Source: Bacteroidota bacterium (GTDB taxonomy: Bacteria; Bacteroidota; Bacteroidia; UKL13-3). From it: 64,000 bases of DNA. Positions 9,054 through 17,751 of this stretch are shown here, piece after piece. Where the stretch lies: assembly GCA_013298895.1 (NCBI GenBank), contig JAAFJM010000018.1, forward strand, positions 1-64,000. Direction: 5' to 3'. Every line of letters begins with the position of its first letter. Positions within the stretch are counted from its first letter, which is position 1. Under the pieces are notes generated by a model. It saw nothing but the letters and a program-made list of their open reading frames with translations. It was not told where the DNA came from and made no database searches. The translations under genes were made by a program, and so were the position numbers.

Positions 9054-9815
9054 CTATTTCAATAATTCAACACAGTATTCTATTGCTTTTACATCTGATT
9101 CAATAGATGGTTTTGCTTGTTTTCTAACATTAGGGTTGAAATCATTTTTATTTTCGTCACAAAAGCAATTTAAAGCTACTTTCCACTTCTTTCTTCCTAT
9201 TTTTTCGATCTTAGGATTTATATTGTGTATGTATTTTATAAAATAGCAAAATTTTTCTTTTCCCCCAATCCAAACTATTTTATCTTGAACAGGTAACCCA
9301 GAAAAGTTATTTTTAACAATTGATACAGGCACATCTTTGTCAATTAATTTTTTACTTTTAAGAGCAGATATGAAATCATAAAAATCGGTAGAATTTCGTG
9401 CCATATTCTTATAGTTAAATGACTGAATTTCAAAAGCATTATCGGTTATATTATTATGTTTTGGTTCTATACTTTCAAGTGGAGGTAAGTGCAATAATGA
9501 ATGTTCTATAAAGTTTAGAGTATCACTAAATTGACCTTCCAATAATGCATCTCTCAGCCAATTATCCGACTCCAATTTTGTTTTTAACAAATTTTTCAAT
9601 GAAATCATCCAACCATATTTATAACTTACTTGAGCTAAATGGTAGTTAATAAATTCAATTTGTAAAGTGCTTTCTAATTCAGATAATCTTTTAAATAACA
9701 TTTCTCCATAACCAATCTTCAAATCTTCAGAAATTTCCATAATTTGTTTTTTGGTAATATCGAATCTGTTATAAGCTCTTTTTGTGTATGTTGTTTCTTT
9801 AAATTCAGTTTCCAT
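9054..9815 (-). CDS. Hypothetical protein of the integrative element
   Basis: The product is 253 residues. I do not recognise the family. The N-terminal part is helical and charged; the C-terminal part has KIVWIGGKEKFCYFIKYIHN and KIGRKKWKVALNCF, a pattern seen in Bacteroidota mobile-element proteins of unknown role that are often placed next to integrases. It has no signal peptide or membrane segment, so it is cytoplasmic. It ends about 180 nt before the HTH gene and starts 20 nt after the integrase stop, so it is probably co-transcribed with the integrase. Confidence 0.6.
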   Translation of the reverse strand: METEFKETTYTKRAYNRFDITKKQIMEISEDLKIGYGEMLFKRLSELESTLQIEFINYHLAQVSYKYGWMISLKNLLKTKLESDNWLRDALLEGQFSDTLNFIEHSLLHLPPLESIEPKHNNITDNAFEIQSFNYKNMARNSTDFYDFISALKSKKLIDKDVPVSIVKNNFSGLPVQDKIVWIGGKEKFCYFIKYIHNINPKIEKIGRKKWKVALNCFCDENKNDFNPNVRKQAKPSIESDVKAIEYCVELLK

Positions 9816-9834
9816 ATAAATTATAAATTTTAAG

Positions 9835-11043
9835 TTAACTATTAAATATATCCATTGCTTTATCTAACTCAGTATTGATAATTTTAGCATAAATTTGGGT
9901 TTCCTTAATATTTGCATGACCCATTAATTTAGATACTTTATCAATACTAATTCCTTTCTTTAACGCTCTTGTAGCCCAGGTGTGCCTACTTATGTGAAAA
10001 CTAATATGTTTATCTAGCTCTATTGCTTTAGTTATCTTATTAAGGCTATTATTTATAGATGAAGATGCCGAACTAATAGCACTATCTAATGCACGAAGAT
10101 TATTTAAATCAGCTGTTGATGAAAGAACAGGAAAAATGAATTTATTTCTATCCTCAACATCAGGTTTGTATTTATTCATTATCTCTAAACCTCTATTTGG
10201 TATTTTTATAGATAATTGGCTACCTGTCTTTTTAATAGTAAAATTTATATTAGTACCATCAAAATGCCTCCATTTTATTTGCAATAAATCAGAAACACGA
10301 ATCCCTCCAGCATAACAAGCAAATACAAACATATCTTTATGAATACCTAAAACCGAATTTTCAGGAGCCTCATATTTTTCAATTTTTGCAAGCTCTTCCT
10401 CAGTTAAAAACTGACGTTGGGTTTTTTCTACTTTTAACTGATACCTAAGAAAAGGATTTACCGAAACCTCAATTAAGTCCATTCGAATAGCATCATTAAA
10501 CAGTTTTCGTATAAATTTCAGATTATTATGTACTGTATTAGTAGAGTTTTTATACTTTGTTTTTAAATGCTTTTCATATTTGCTTAAAAACTCTACTGTG
10601 ATATCTTGGAAAACATAGGCTTGACCATTAAAATACTTTTCGATTTTAGCAATAATAGAAACATTTTTGTCATAAGTACCAATTTTTCCATCAGCTAAGT
10701 AAAGTTTGTTAGCCTCTTTTGCAAACTCCAAAAAATCAACAGGTTTCTTACCTATTATCTTGTCCTTTAATTGTCTGGTTGTTAACGATTTTGTTTCAGT
10801 TTCATGCGTGAGAACCTCATCTTGAAGTTCTAAAAATTTATTCCAAATCATTGAATTAATTCTTGCACTATTAGGAAACTTAGATTTTACTTTATTATTA
10901 TTAAAGTCCCAATAATCCAATGGAATCATAATTTGTGCTGAAATATATCGTATACGTCTATCCTTTATAATTCTTAAATGTACTGGTGCTTCATTCTTGC
11001 TGTTTAATTTATCTTTACGAAATACAATTGAGACACTTGCCAT
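9835..11043 (-). CDS. Tyrosine recombinase / phage-type integrase
   Basis: The product is 402 residues, the usual size for Bacteroidota integrases. It has an N-terminal arm-binding domain (SIVFRKDKLNSKNEAPVHLR), a SAM-like core-binding domain (~100-200), and a catalytic domain with the expected residues: R in GGIRVSDLLQ, the HISRHTWATRAL box, and the GHANIKETQIYAKI box with the nucleophilic tyrosine. All catalytic motifs look intact, so the enzyme is probably active. It is the first gene of the element. Its promoter region carries a GGGGT palindrome and direct repeats (11066-11113), which fits self-regulation or attachment-site binding. Confidence 0.92.
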   Translation of the reverse strand: MASVSIVFRKDKLNSKNEAPVHLRIIKDRRIRYISAQIMIPLDYWDFNNNKVKSKFPNSARINSMIWNKFLELQDEVLTHETETKSLTTRQLKDKIIGKKPVDFLEFAKEANKLYLADGKIGTYDKNVSIIAKIEKYFNGQAYVFQDITVEFLSKYEKHLKTKYKNSTNTVHNNLKFIRKLFNDAIRMDLIEVSVNPFLRYQLKVEKTQRQFLTEEELAKIEKYEAPENSVLGIHKDMFVFACYAGGIRVSDLLQIKWRHFDGTNINFTIKKTGSQLSIKIPNRGLEIMNKYKPDVEDRNKFIFPVLSSTADLNNLRALDSAISSASSSINNSLNKITKAIELDKHISFHISRHTWATRALKKGISIDKVSKLMGHANIKETQIYAKIINTELDKAMDIFNS

Positions 11044-11065
11044 AAATATTAAAATTACTTTTTGT

Positions 11066-11113
11066 CAAAGATAAAAAATAATACCCCTTTTGGGGTAAAC
11101 AATGGGGTAAACA
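11066..11113 (-). promoter_or_regulatory. Integrase promoter with overlapping GGGGT palindrome and direct repeats
   Basis: On the minus strand TATCTTTG (11073 to 11066) matches the Bacteroidota -7 box TAnnTTTG, 22 nt from the integrase start codon. About where the -33 box should be lies the palindrome ACCCCTTTTGGGGT (11083-11096). Two GGGGTAAACA copies follow at 11092 and 11104, 12 bp apart. The arrangement looks like an operator or integrase arm site overlapping its own promoter. Confidence 0.5.
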
Positions 11114-11536
11114 TTTTCTACATTTGTTAGCATCGCATTTCATTCAATTGCAATAACAAAAAACATAACAACTCTATTTAACAGGCAATTAAATGAAATT
11201 TGATTTTATAGATTGTTGATGGCTTATTCCTTGCGAGACCACGAGAAGTTATTTAAAAGGCTTGTAAATTAATAGTTTACAAGCCTTTTTTTATTATTTG
11301 AGTAAACTTTCCTTATTGTTAAATTAACTTTCTTTATCTTACTTACTTATTCATTATTCATAAAAAATTCAGCTCGTTTTAAAACTTTTTAAATTGATTT
11401 CGACTTCCATTTTCTTAATTTCGCTCAAACTCTTTAATATTTAAATAATATTTTATTTGCCAAGCAATTTAAATTTTAAATAAAAATTTTTCCTTTTATA
11501 AATAAACTTTATATTAATCAAACAAATAACCATAAA
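11114..11536. other. Intergenic region right of the integrative element
   Basis: There is no convincing gene. An imperfect inverted repeat (about 11134-11150 with 11187-11203) flanks roughly 40 bp. A perfect 14-bp hairpin (11255-11268 with 11276-11289) with a T-run on the plus strand is an intrinsic terminator for which no plus-strand gene is visible; just before it only a 17-codon open frame ends. It may be the 3' remnant of a gene interrupted by the element. Confidence 0.4.
11255..11293 (+). terminator. Orphan intrinsic terminator
   Basis: A 14-bp perfect stem (AAAAGGCTTGTAAA and its complement) with a 7-nt loop is followed by T-rich sequence. No gene directly upstream on the plus strand accounts for it. 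Confidence 0.6.
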
Positions 11537-11573
11537 ATAAAAAAGGCCAATAATCAAATTATCAGCCTTTTTG
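11537..11573 (-). terminator. Terminator of the cold-shock gene
   Basis: The stem pairs AAAAAGGC(CAATAA) with (TTATCA)GCCTTTTT and lies 20 nt after the cold-shock stop codon. A run of T follows on the minus strand. Confidence 0.7.
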
Positions 11574-11593
11574 TTGAAATAGTATAAATTATA

Positions 11594-11788
11594 TTATCCA
11601 ACTACTTTCACATTTACAGCGTTTAAGCCTTTTTTGCCTCTTTCACTTTCGTATTCAACTTTGTCGTTTTCTCTAATCTTGTCGATTAAACCTGATGAAT
11701 GTACAAAAATGTCTTCTCCGCCATTAGTTGGTACAATAAATCCAAATCCTTTTGTTTCGTTAAAAAACTTAACTGTTCCTTCTTGCAT
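11594..11788 (-). CDS. Cold-shock domain protein (CspA family)
   Basis: The product is 64 residues, a full single cold-shock domain. The RNA-binding motifs are both present: RNP1 (KGFGFI, residues 13-18) and RNP2 (DIFVHSS, residues 26-32). It binds single-stranded RNA and DNA and acts as an RNA chaperone in the cytoplasm. It stands alone with its own terminator downstream. A hairpin upstream (11841-11874) lies in or just above its leader and could be regulatory. Confidence 0.95.
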   Translation of the reverse strand: MQEGTVKFFNETKGFGFIVPTNGGEDIFVHSSGLIDKIRENDKVEYESERGKKGLNAVNVKVVG

Positions 11789-11840
11789 TGTGTTATTATT
11801 TTAAAAAATTAGGTTGGCAAAATAATAAACTATTTAAATA

Positions 11841-11874
11841 AAAAAAGCCTGTAATAAAAATTACGAGCTTTTTT
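11841..11874. terminator. Terminator-like hairpin upstream of the cold-shock gene
   Basis: AAAAAAGC..GTAA pairs with TTAC..GCTTTTTT. It is symmetrical and could act in either direction. The rest of 11875-12130, leading to the endonuclease gene, holds no gene I can support. Confidence 0.45.
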
Positions 11875-12130
11875 GGGGTTGAATTAAAATTTAAGTAAAT
11901 TTTTCAAAACGTAGTAATCGTTTGTAGCAGTATTCATGATTATTTAGAGTAATAGGAAATTTAAAAAATGGTTAGATTAGACATTAATTAAACAAAAAAG
12001 TTGATAATAAGAATTTAATAGTTGTAAAAATATTAGCTAAAATTTGCGGTATTAATTCACAATTACCTAATAAACTGCAATGTTAAATATTTTAATTAAT
12101 ATTGTAGCTTATTTGCGATTAAACTACCTC

Positions 12131-14761
12131 ATGAAATATAAATTATTGTTTGTGGCTTTATTTGTAGCTGCAAGTTCCATTGCCCAAATACCAACTGGGT
12201 ATTATAGCACCGCAACAGGCACTGGATATGTGCTAAAAACGCAGTTATATAATAAAATTACAAATCATATCAATCTTGGTTATGCAGGTTTATGGTCGGC
12301 TTATGCTACTACCGATAGGGATAATCAATACGAAAACGACAATACCGTTTTCGATCTTTATTCAGAAAATCCAACAGGCCCCGACCCGGTAACATTCATT
12401 TATAGCACCAATCAATGTGGTACTTATACCACTCAAGGAAACTGTTATAATAGAGAACACATTATCCCACAGTCTATTTTCAATTCAGCCTCTCCTATGA
12501 TGTCTGATGCACATTTTATAGTTCCAGTAGATGGTTATGTGAATGGAATGCGTTCGGATAATCCACATGGAAATGTGGCTGTTGCTTCATGGACCTCTTT
12601 AAATGGCAGTAAACGTGGTACAAGTGCTGTTGCCGGTTATACAGGAACTGTATTTGAACCGCTTGATGAATTTAAGGGTGACATTGCTCGTATGTATTTT
12701 TATTTTGCTACAAGGTATGAAAACGTAGTTGCAGGTTATACAACTTATGCCATGTTTAACGGAAGCAGTAATCAAGTTTTTAGTACTGCTTTTTTAAACA
12801 TGCTTATCACTTGGCATAATCAAGATACGGTGAGTGCAAGGGAAATTGCGAGAAACAATGCCATTTATAACTTACAAAACAATAGAAATCCATTTATTGA
12901 CCATCCAGAATATGTGGGTATTATTTGGGGAGGAGGCCCAGGGTCAAGTATTCAAACCATTACTTTTAATCCATTAGCAAATGTAACCTATGGTAGTACA
13001 TTTAATTTAACAGCTATTGCAAGTTCAAATTTATCGGTAAGCTATGTAAGTTCCAATACCAATGTGGCAACTATAAGTGGAAATGTAGTTACTGTAGTTG
13101 GAATTGGAACCACCACTATAACCGCTTCACAAGGAGGTAATTCTTTTTATAATCCTGCTGTTAATGTATCTAGAACATTAACTGTAACACAAGCCCCTCA
13201 ATTGATTACATTTAATGCTTTACCCAATAAAACAATTGGTAGCCCTCCATTTACTCTCTCAGCAACTGGAGGTAACTCAGGAAATCCAATTACGTTTACG
13301 AGCAGTAATATATCGGTGGCAACTATTTCTGGGAATACAGTTACTATTATTGGTGTAGGTACAACAAATATTACTGCTTCTGAATTAGGTAATGCCAATT
13401 ATTTAGCTGCAGTTGATGTGGTTAGAAGTTTAACTGTATCTAATGGTATAGTTGCTGGTTGGGATTTTAGTACTTTATTAGGAGGAACAGGAACCAATAA
13501 TTTTGGTGCTAGCCCTTTAAATCCGAACTTTAATACAGCCAATTGTACTGTTAGTGGTTTGGTTAGAGGTTCAGGGATTTTGGCACCTACCACATCGGCA
13601 GCAGCAGCCAGAGCATGGGGTGGAACAATAAATACAGCTACTTCTGCTACTGCAATTACAAGTAATTCTGCTATCACTTTTACTTTAAAACCTGCAAACG
13701 GTTATGCCATGGATTTGGGATCTATATCTCCAATAGAATATAGACGTTCAAGCACCGGAGCAACAAATGCTTTGGTACAATACAGCGTCAATGGTGGTGT
13801 TTTCAACAATTTGACTACCTTAAATTTCCCAGTTAGCACTTCTGTTGGTGCTTCCGCAGGAACAATTGATTTAACAACAATTACAGGTTTGCAAAACATT
13901 CATTCATCTAAAACCATTACAGTGAGAATATTGCCCTATGGCGGTACTGGAGGTACTTTCTATTTTTTTGATAGAGCAGCGTCAACTTCTTATGATTTGA
14001 GTGTAGAAGGAAATTTGCGCTTATGCACATCTACCAGTTCCACAACTAATACTTCAATTTATTCTAGTGCATTACCTTACAGTTGGAATGGACAAAATAT
14101 AAGTACATCAGGTACATATACTTATTCTTCAATTAATTCGTTAGGTTGTGATTCTATTGCTATTCTTAATTTAACAATTCAACCCAATTTTTTAGCATTG
14201 AACATTAAAATTTTTCTAGAAGGATTATACTTAGGTAATCAGAAAATGACTTCAGCCCCATTTAATGCTGACGGTATTAGTCCACAAAATATTGCAGATA
14301 CTATTACAATAGAATTACATGATACACTTGGAATGTATGCAACTGTTTTTTCTTCTTTGGCATTGTTAGATACCAATGGTTTGTGTACAATTAATATTCC
14401 AAATACATTAAATAATAATCGGTTTTATTTAGCCGTTAAACACAGGAATTCAATTGAAACTTGGAGCGCAAATCCGATATTACTTGGTAATAACACAAAT
14501 TATGATTTTTCAGATGCAGCTGATAAATCATTTGGTGATAATTTGAAGAATATTGGTGGTGTTTATTTTATGTATGGTGGTGATACTGATAAATCAGGAA
14601 CAATAGACTCTGGTGACTTTCCATCAATTGAGTTTGACAGTTACTTAGGTATGAATGGATACTTAAACTCGGATGTAGATGGTTCTGGTAGTATTGACTC
14701 GGGCGATTTTCCAATACCCGATTTGAATAGTTTTCTAGGTATTTCTGCATTAAGACCATAA
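12131..14761 (+). CDS. Secreted endonuclease I with Ig-like domains and dockerin-like tail
   Basis: The product is 876 residues from the ATG at 12131 (MKYKLLFVALFVAASSIAQ, a signal peptide); the longer frame adds a non-signal leader. Residues ~20-265 form an endonuclease I (EndA/NucM) His-Me finger nuclease, with NREHIIPQSIF as the catalytic histidine region and SDAHFIVPVDGYVN following. Two BIG2-like repeats follow (ATISGNVVTVVGIGTTTITAS type), then a beta-rich region. The C-terminus has two EF-hand-like loops, DTDKSGTIDSGDF and DVDGSGSIDSGDF, about 35 residues apart, as in dockerin. No classical T9SS type A sorting domain is seen. The protein presumably degrades extracellular DNA or RNA. 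The pairing of a nuclease with a dockerin-like tail is unusual. Confidence 0.88.
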   Translation: MKYKLLFVALFVAASSIAQIPTGYYSTATGTGYVLKTQLYNKITNHINLGYAGLWSAYATTDRDNQYENDNTVFDLYSENPTGPDPVTFIYSTNQCGTYTTQGNCYNREHIIPQSIFNSASPMMSDAHFIVPVDGYVNGMRSDNPHGNVAVASWTSLNGSKRGTSAVAGYTGTVFEPLDEFKGDIARMYFYFATRYENVVAGYTTYAMFNGSSNQVFSTAFLNMLITWHNQDTVSAREIARNNAIYNLQNNRNPFIDHPEYVGIIWGGGPGSSIQTITFNPLANVTYGSTFNLTAIASSNLSVSYVSSNTNVATISGNVVTVVGIGTTTITASQGGNSFYNPAVNVSRTLTVTQAPQLITFNALPNKTIGSPPFTLSATGGNSGNPITFTSSNISVATISGNTVTIIGVGTTNITASELGNANYLAAVDVVRSLTVSNGIVAGWDFSTLLGGTGTNNFGASPLNPNFNTANCTVSGLVRGSGILAPTTSAAAARAWGGTINTATSATAITSNSAITFTLKPANGYAMDLGSISPIEYRRSSTGATNALVQYSVNGGVFNNLTTLNFPVSTSVGASAGTIDLTTITGLQNIHSSKTITVRILPYGGTGGTFYFFDRAASTSYDLSVEGNLRLCTSTSSTTNTSIYSSALPYSWNGQNISTSGTYTYSSINSLGCDSIAILNLTIQPNFLALNIKIFLEGLYLGNQKMTSAPFNADGISPQNIADTITIELHDTLGMYATVFSSLALLDTNGLCTINIPNTLNNNRFYLAVKHRNSIETWSANPILLGNNTNYDFSDAADKSFGDNLKNIGGVYFMYGGDTDKSGTIDSGDFPSIEFDSYLGMNGYLNSDVDGSGSIDSGDFPIPDLNSFLGISALRP

Positions 14762-15203
14762 ACTTATTTACAATTAATTATTGTAAAGAAGTGAAAAATT
14801 ATTAGGTTTAAATAGTAAATATTGGGTCTGTTAAGTTTATTATGCAGTTTAAAAAATTAATTTTACAAAACAATTTGCGGAGAAATTAGTTTTTTGAAAC
14901 GCACATTTTTGCTTCACTTAATTCCAGAAGTCAAAAACTACTAAAAAAAAATAGTACTAGATAGTTTAAGAGAATCGAAAATTTAGTTATAAAATTAATT
15001 GTAAAGCTTATTACATTTAATTTAAATAAAACTTTAACTATGTTTAAAATGAGTTCGACCTGTTTGGTAAAATCAAACAAATCAACAATCTTACTTTCAA
15101 TTATCTTATTTTTAATTTGTTGTGGTTTTTGATTTTATTTCAGTTTCAAAAAAATAACCATGTCTTATAATTTAAAAAATATTTATTAACTTATATGTCA
15201 AAT
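14762..15203. other. Intergenic, no gene seen
   Basis: AT-rich sequence between convergent genes with many short A/T runs. I find no open frame, RNA motif or clear terminator that I would support. Confidence 0.5.
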
Positions 15204-15443
15204 TCATAAACAAAAAGGAAGCAAAAAAAAGTTTTTAGGATAAATCAATTTACTTTTATGGTTTGAATCCAATGCATACAAATAAGTTGTGGGCCAAATT
15301 CTAATGCTTTCACCATCTTCATTTGCAAAATACGAACAATGAACTATTACCTGCGATTCTTCGGCTATATTGCTCAATAATTCTAATTTTACTAAAAAAT
15401 CAACTTCTGGCTCTTTAGTTGGCAGTTCTTTTATTTGTGGCAT
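15204..15443 (-). CDS. Conserved hypothetical small protein
   Basis: The product is 79 residues: VIVHCSYFANEDGESIRIWPTTYLYALDSNHKSKLIYPKN. The 'IRIWPTTYL...SKLIYPKN' layout resembles a short beta-rich family found repeatedly in Bacteroidota, but I cannot name it. The C-terminus (FFLLPFCL) is short and hydrophobic and ends abruptly, which may reflect truncation. There is no signal peptide. It is a lone gene with long gaps on both sides. Confidence 0.45.
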   Translation of the reverse strand: MPQIKELPTKEPEVDFLVKLELLSNIAEESQVIVHCSYFANEDGESIRIWPTTYLYALDSNHKSKLIYPKNFFLLPFCL

Positions 15444-15675
15444 TTTTTTATCACTTAACTTTTTGCAATTTAACTAAATTGGTGATGCTATTTTTTACTA
15501 CTATTTGTATTGCTAACAGAAAGTTCTAAGGATTTATTCTGAAATGAAGTACAAATAATTTTAAGACTCTGACACGAGCTAAGTACATATTACATTCCAG
15601 GTGCTATCGAACTCTTTTTTCAATTATTAATGCGTAGTCGGACAGCTATCGGACGGAAACGCTAATTCGAGAAGT

Positions 15676-15698
15676 AAAAGACTTCGAAAAGTCTTTTT
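15676..15698. terminator. Terminator hairpin downstream of the decayed lipoprotein gene
   Basis: A perfect 9-bp stem (AAAAGACTT / AAGTCTTTT) with a CGAA loop has T-runs on both strands. It lies directly after the 3' end of the pseudogene at 15700. Confidence 0.6.
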
Positions 15699-15699
15699 T

Positions 15700-16292
15700 T
15701 TATTTTAATATAAATAATTTATTTTCCATTTTGATTTTCAATTTTCCATACAAATTATTAAAGTAGTAATTTATTGTTGAATCAGTATAGGAACTTATTT
15801 TCAAGCATTTAATAATATTATTTCGATATACTGTTGAATCTTTATAATTCACAGTATCTTGACTTTCAGATATGCCATAATTAAATTTGAAAATTACATT
15901 TTTATCACAATCATTATAACTCATATAATTGTATTTACCATTAAATCTTATAGCTAAAAACTGAAAATTATTCAAATCTAAATTGGTTCTTAGATAAAAA
16001 TAAGTTAATAGTTCATAATTTCCATAAGTATAAGAACTAGCTCCACAATCAGGATTACCGCCACTTGTTGTCCTTTTGTAACTTTGGCTTCCTTGTCCAA
16101 TAAGTGTTGCTGTATCGCCTTTATCGCTTATAAAAACTAAGGTATAGGTTCCTTTGTAGGTTTTTTACTTTTTTCTTCATCAGTTAAATTATAATAGTTT
16201 TCTTGTCCTTTTTGGCAAGGGTCTGATTTACTACAACTTTGAATTAGCGTTACTAACAGTATTAGGCTTAATTAATGCATATTTTTTTTCAT
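15700..16292 (-). pseudogene. Decayed lipoprotein gene, paralogue of the one at 6152-6778
   Basis: From the ATG at 16292 the frame reads MKKNMH and then a TAA stop. The same frame continues as a signal peptide and lipobox (LSLILLLVTLIQSCSKSD) and QENYYNLTDEEKSKK, where a one-base loss in an A-run shifts the frame. The second frame continues as TYKGTYTLVFISDKGDTATL, GGNPDCGASSYTYGNY and runs to the stop at 15700. Two lesions therefore break one ancestral gene of about 195 codons. Its layout (lipobox, YYNLT, SDKGDT, PDCG) parallels the intact lipoprotein at 6152-6778. Only the last ~91 codons remain as a plain open frame. Confidence 0.7.
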
Positions 16293-16406
16293 TGTGGAAA
16301 GTTGTTTAGAGTTTTCACATAATTTAATAATTAATTATAAAAAACAAACATTGATTATTTTAATTGCAATTACAATAGAAAACTAATTGATGAAACTTAA
16401 ACAAAA

Positions 16407-16901
16407 CTACACTTTATACTTTTCTTTCAATCCATCCACTACCATGGCTACAGCTGGGCAAATAGTAGTATTAAGTTGAGTGATTTTCAGTTTTTGTAAA
16501 ATATTTCGTTGTTGGGTATGCGGAAACTCGCGGCAAGCATTTGGCCTATCGCTGTAAACCGAACAGTATTTATCAGCACCTAAAAACGGACAAGGCATTT
16601 GTTTGAATACATAGTCATTGTCTTCATCAATACGCAGATAATTTTCGGCAAAAATACTTGGCTTTTGTTTTAATGCTTTTGCCAGTCTATCAATGTCTTT
16701 ATTCAACAGCAATGGCCCTGTAGAAGCACAACAGTTGGCACATTCCAAGCAATCAATTTCATCAAAAGCATCGTCATGCAATTGATTGGTGGTTTGATCT
16801 AAATCTTTAGGAGCTAATTTTTTTAGTTTTTCTAAAAACTTTTTGTTTTCGTTTTTATTTTTTTTAGCTCTATCAATAATTTTTACGTAATCAATATGCA
16901 T
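16407..16901 (-). CDS. YkgJ-family cysteine-cluster protein
   Basis: The product is 164 residues. The cysteine pattern CLECANCC (about residues 50-57), then CPFLGADKYC, NACREFP and ICPAV, matches the YkgJ / CxxCxxCC family (PF03692-like), whose members are predicted to bind Zn or an Fe-S cluster; the reaction is unknown. It is cytoplasmic. It is the last gene of a three-gene minus-strand run (bshB1, glycosyltransferase, this gene) with a 7-nt gap upstream. Confidence 0.85.
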   Translation of the reverse strand: MHIDYVKIIDRAKKNKNENKKFLEKLKKLAPKDLDQTTNQLHDDAFDEIDCLECANCCASTGPLLLNKDIDRLAKALKQKPSIFAENYLRIDEDNDYVFKQMPCPFLGADKYCSVYSDRPNACREFPHTQQRNILQKLKITQLNTTICPAVAMVVDGLKEKYKV

Positions 16902-16908
16902 TTAAAAA

Positions 16909-17751
16909 CTAAACTTGGGTTTGATATAATACTTTTTTGTTTTTTACAAGTCTATCTTTGTCAAAAAACCAACCCCATTTACCAAAATAGTAAATAGCCG
17001 ATTTTACATGATACAGCAGCAGTTTTTTGCTTTTATACGATCCCTTTTCGTAGTTATGAATTATTGAAACCGAAGGTAAATAAATGGCATCAAACTCATT
17101 GCTGATTCGCCTACTTAAGTCGGTATCTTCAAGGTACATAAAAAAGTTTTCATCAAACAAACCTACTTGCTTAAAAACTTGTTGAGGTATAAGCATAAAA
17201 CAACCCGAAAGGTTACTTAAATGCATGGGTTTAAGGTAATCTTTGTTTTTTAACTCGTATTGATCCAATTTATTTTTAAATAATTGCGCTAAACTTTTGG
17301 GTACAAAACGCCTAAAAATTAAATCGAATGGCGTAGGTAAAAGCTTACATAAATGTTGAATTTGTCCATCAGGATACAATACTTTCGGCATCAATAAACC
17401 CGTGTTTGGATTTTGATTTAAATACGCAATGGCATTTTCAATGCAATCTTTATTGATAACCACATCAGGATTTACTACCAAATGATAAGGTGCTAAATTT
17501 TGAGCAAATTGAATGGCTTTGTTATGCGCTTTTCCGTATCCTAAATTGGCATTGTTAAAAATATAATGGCCATTATTTTGTTCCACAAAAAGCTGTAATT
17601 GATTGGTTTCCGAATTATCGCTTACTATTAGTTTTACAGGTACATTTATTTGTTTAATGCTATTGATTAATGGCAATAAATCATCAGGCTTACTATGGTA
17701 AACTACTAACGAAATGGTAAGTTGATATGGAAACTGATGGCTCAACAACAA
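16909..17751 (-). CDS. Glycosyltransferase family 2 (rhamnosyltransferase-like)
   Basis: The product is 280 residues. It has a GT-A fold start (TISLVVYHSKPDDL), a VSDNSE nucleotide-binding motif, NANLGYGKAHNKAI, VVNPDV in the DXD position, the acceptor-side signature GCFMLIPQQVF and the EDTDLSRRI motif. This pattern is that of WbbL/RfbF-like transferases that build surface glycans. No ATG fits the N-terminus. The frame begins with TTG at 17751, directly after the bshB1 stop (17752-17754), so translation is probably coupled to bshB1. The specific sugar cannot be told. Confidence 0.85.
   Translation of the reverse strand: MLLSHQFPYQLTISLVVYHSKPDDLLPLINSIKQINVPVKLIVSDNSETNQLQLFVEQNNGHYIFNNANLGYGKAHNKAIQFAQNLAPYHLVVNPDVVINKDCIENAIAYLNQNPNTGLLMPKVLYPDGQIQHLCKLLPTPFDLIFRRFVPKSLAQLFKNKLDQYELKNKDYLKPMHLSNLSGCFMLIPQQVFKQVGLFDENFFMYLEDTDLSRRISNEFDAIYLPSVSIIHNYEKGSYKSKKLLLYHVKSAIYYFGKWGWFFDKDRLVKNKKVLYQTQV

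Larger units (their letters stand above)
7035..11113. mobile_element. Small integrative element with tyrosine integrase and replication genes
   Basis: Five minus-strand genes in order of transcription: tyrosine integrase, unknown 253-aa protein, MerR/excisionase-like HTH protein, DUF6291-like protein and DnaC-like ATPase. There are no housekeeping genes between them, and gaps are short or overlapping after the integrase. The 11-bp direct repeat GGGGTAAACAA occurs at 7035-7045 and 11092-11102, with a further GGGGTAAACA at 11104-11113. These repeats are candidate element ends or integrase-binding sites; the exact boundaries are not proven. No conjugation, capsid or cargo genes are visible, so it is probably a mobilisable or satellite-type island, or a remnant. 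Confidence 0.65.

Noticed and set aside
11219..11272. Short frame MAYSLRDHEKLFKRLVN before the orphan terminator
   Set aside because: Seventeen codons without homology that I can recall or an upstream open frame; too little to call a gene or a gene fragment.
13198..13899. Minus-strand hydrophobic open frames inside the endonuclease I gene
   Set aside because: Reverse reading of Thr/Ser/Asn-rich repeats; no start context and no domains.
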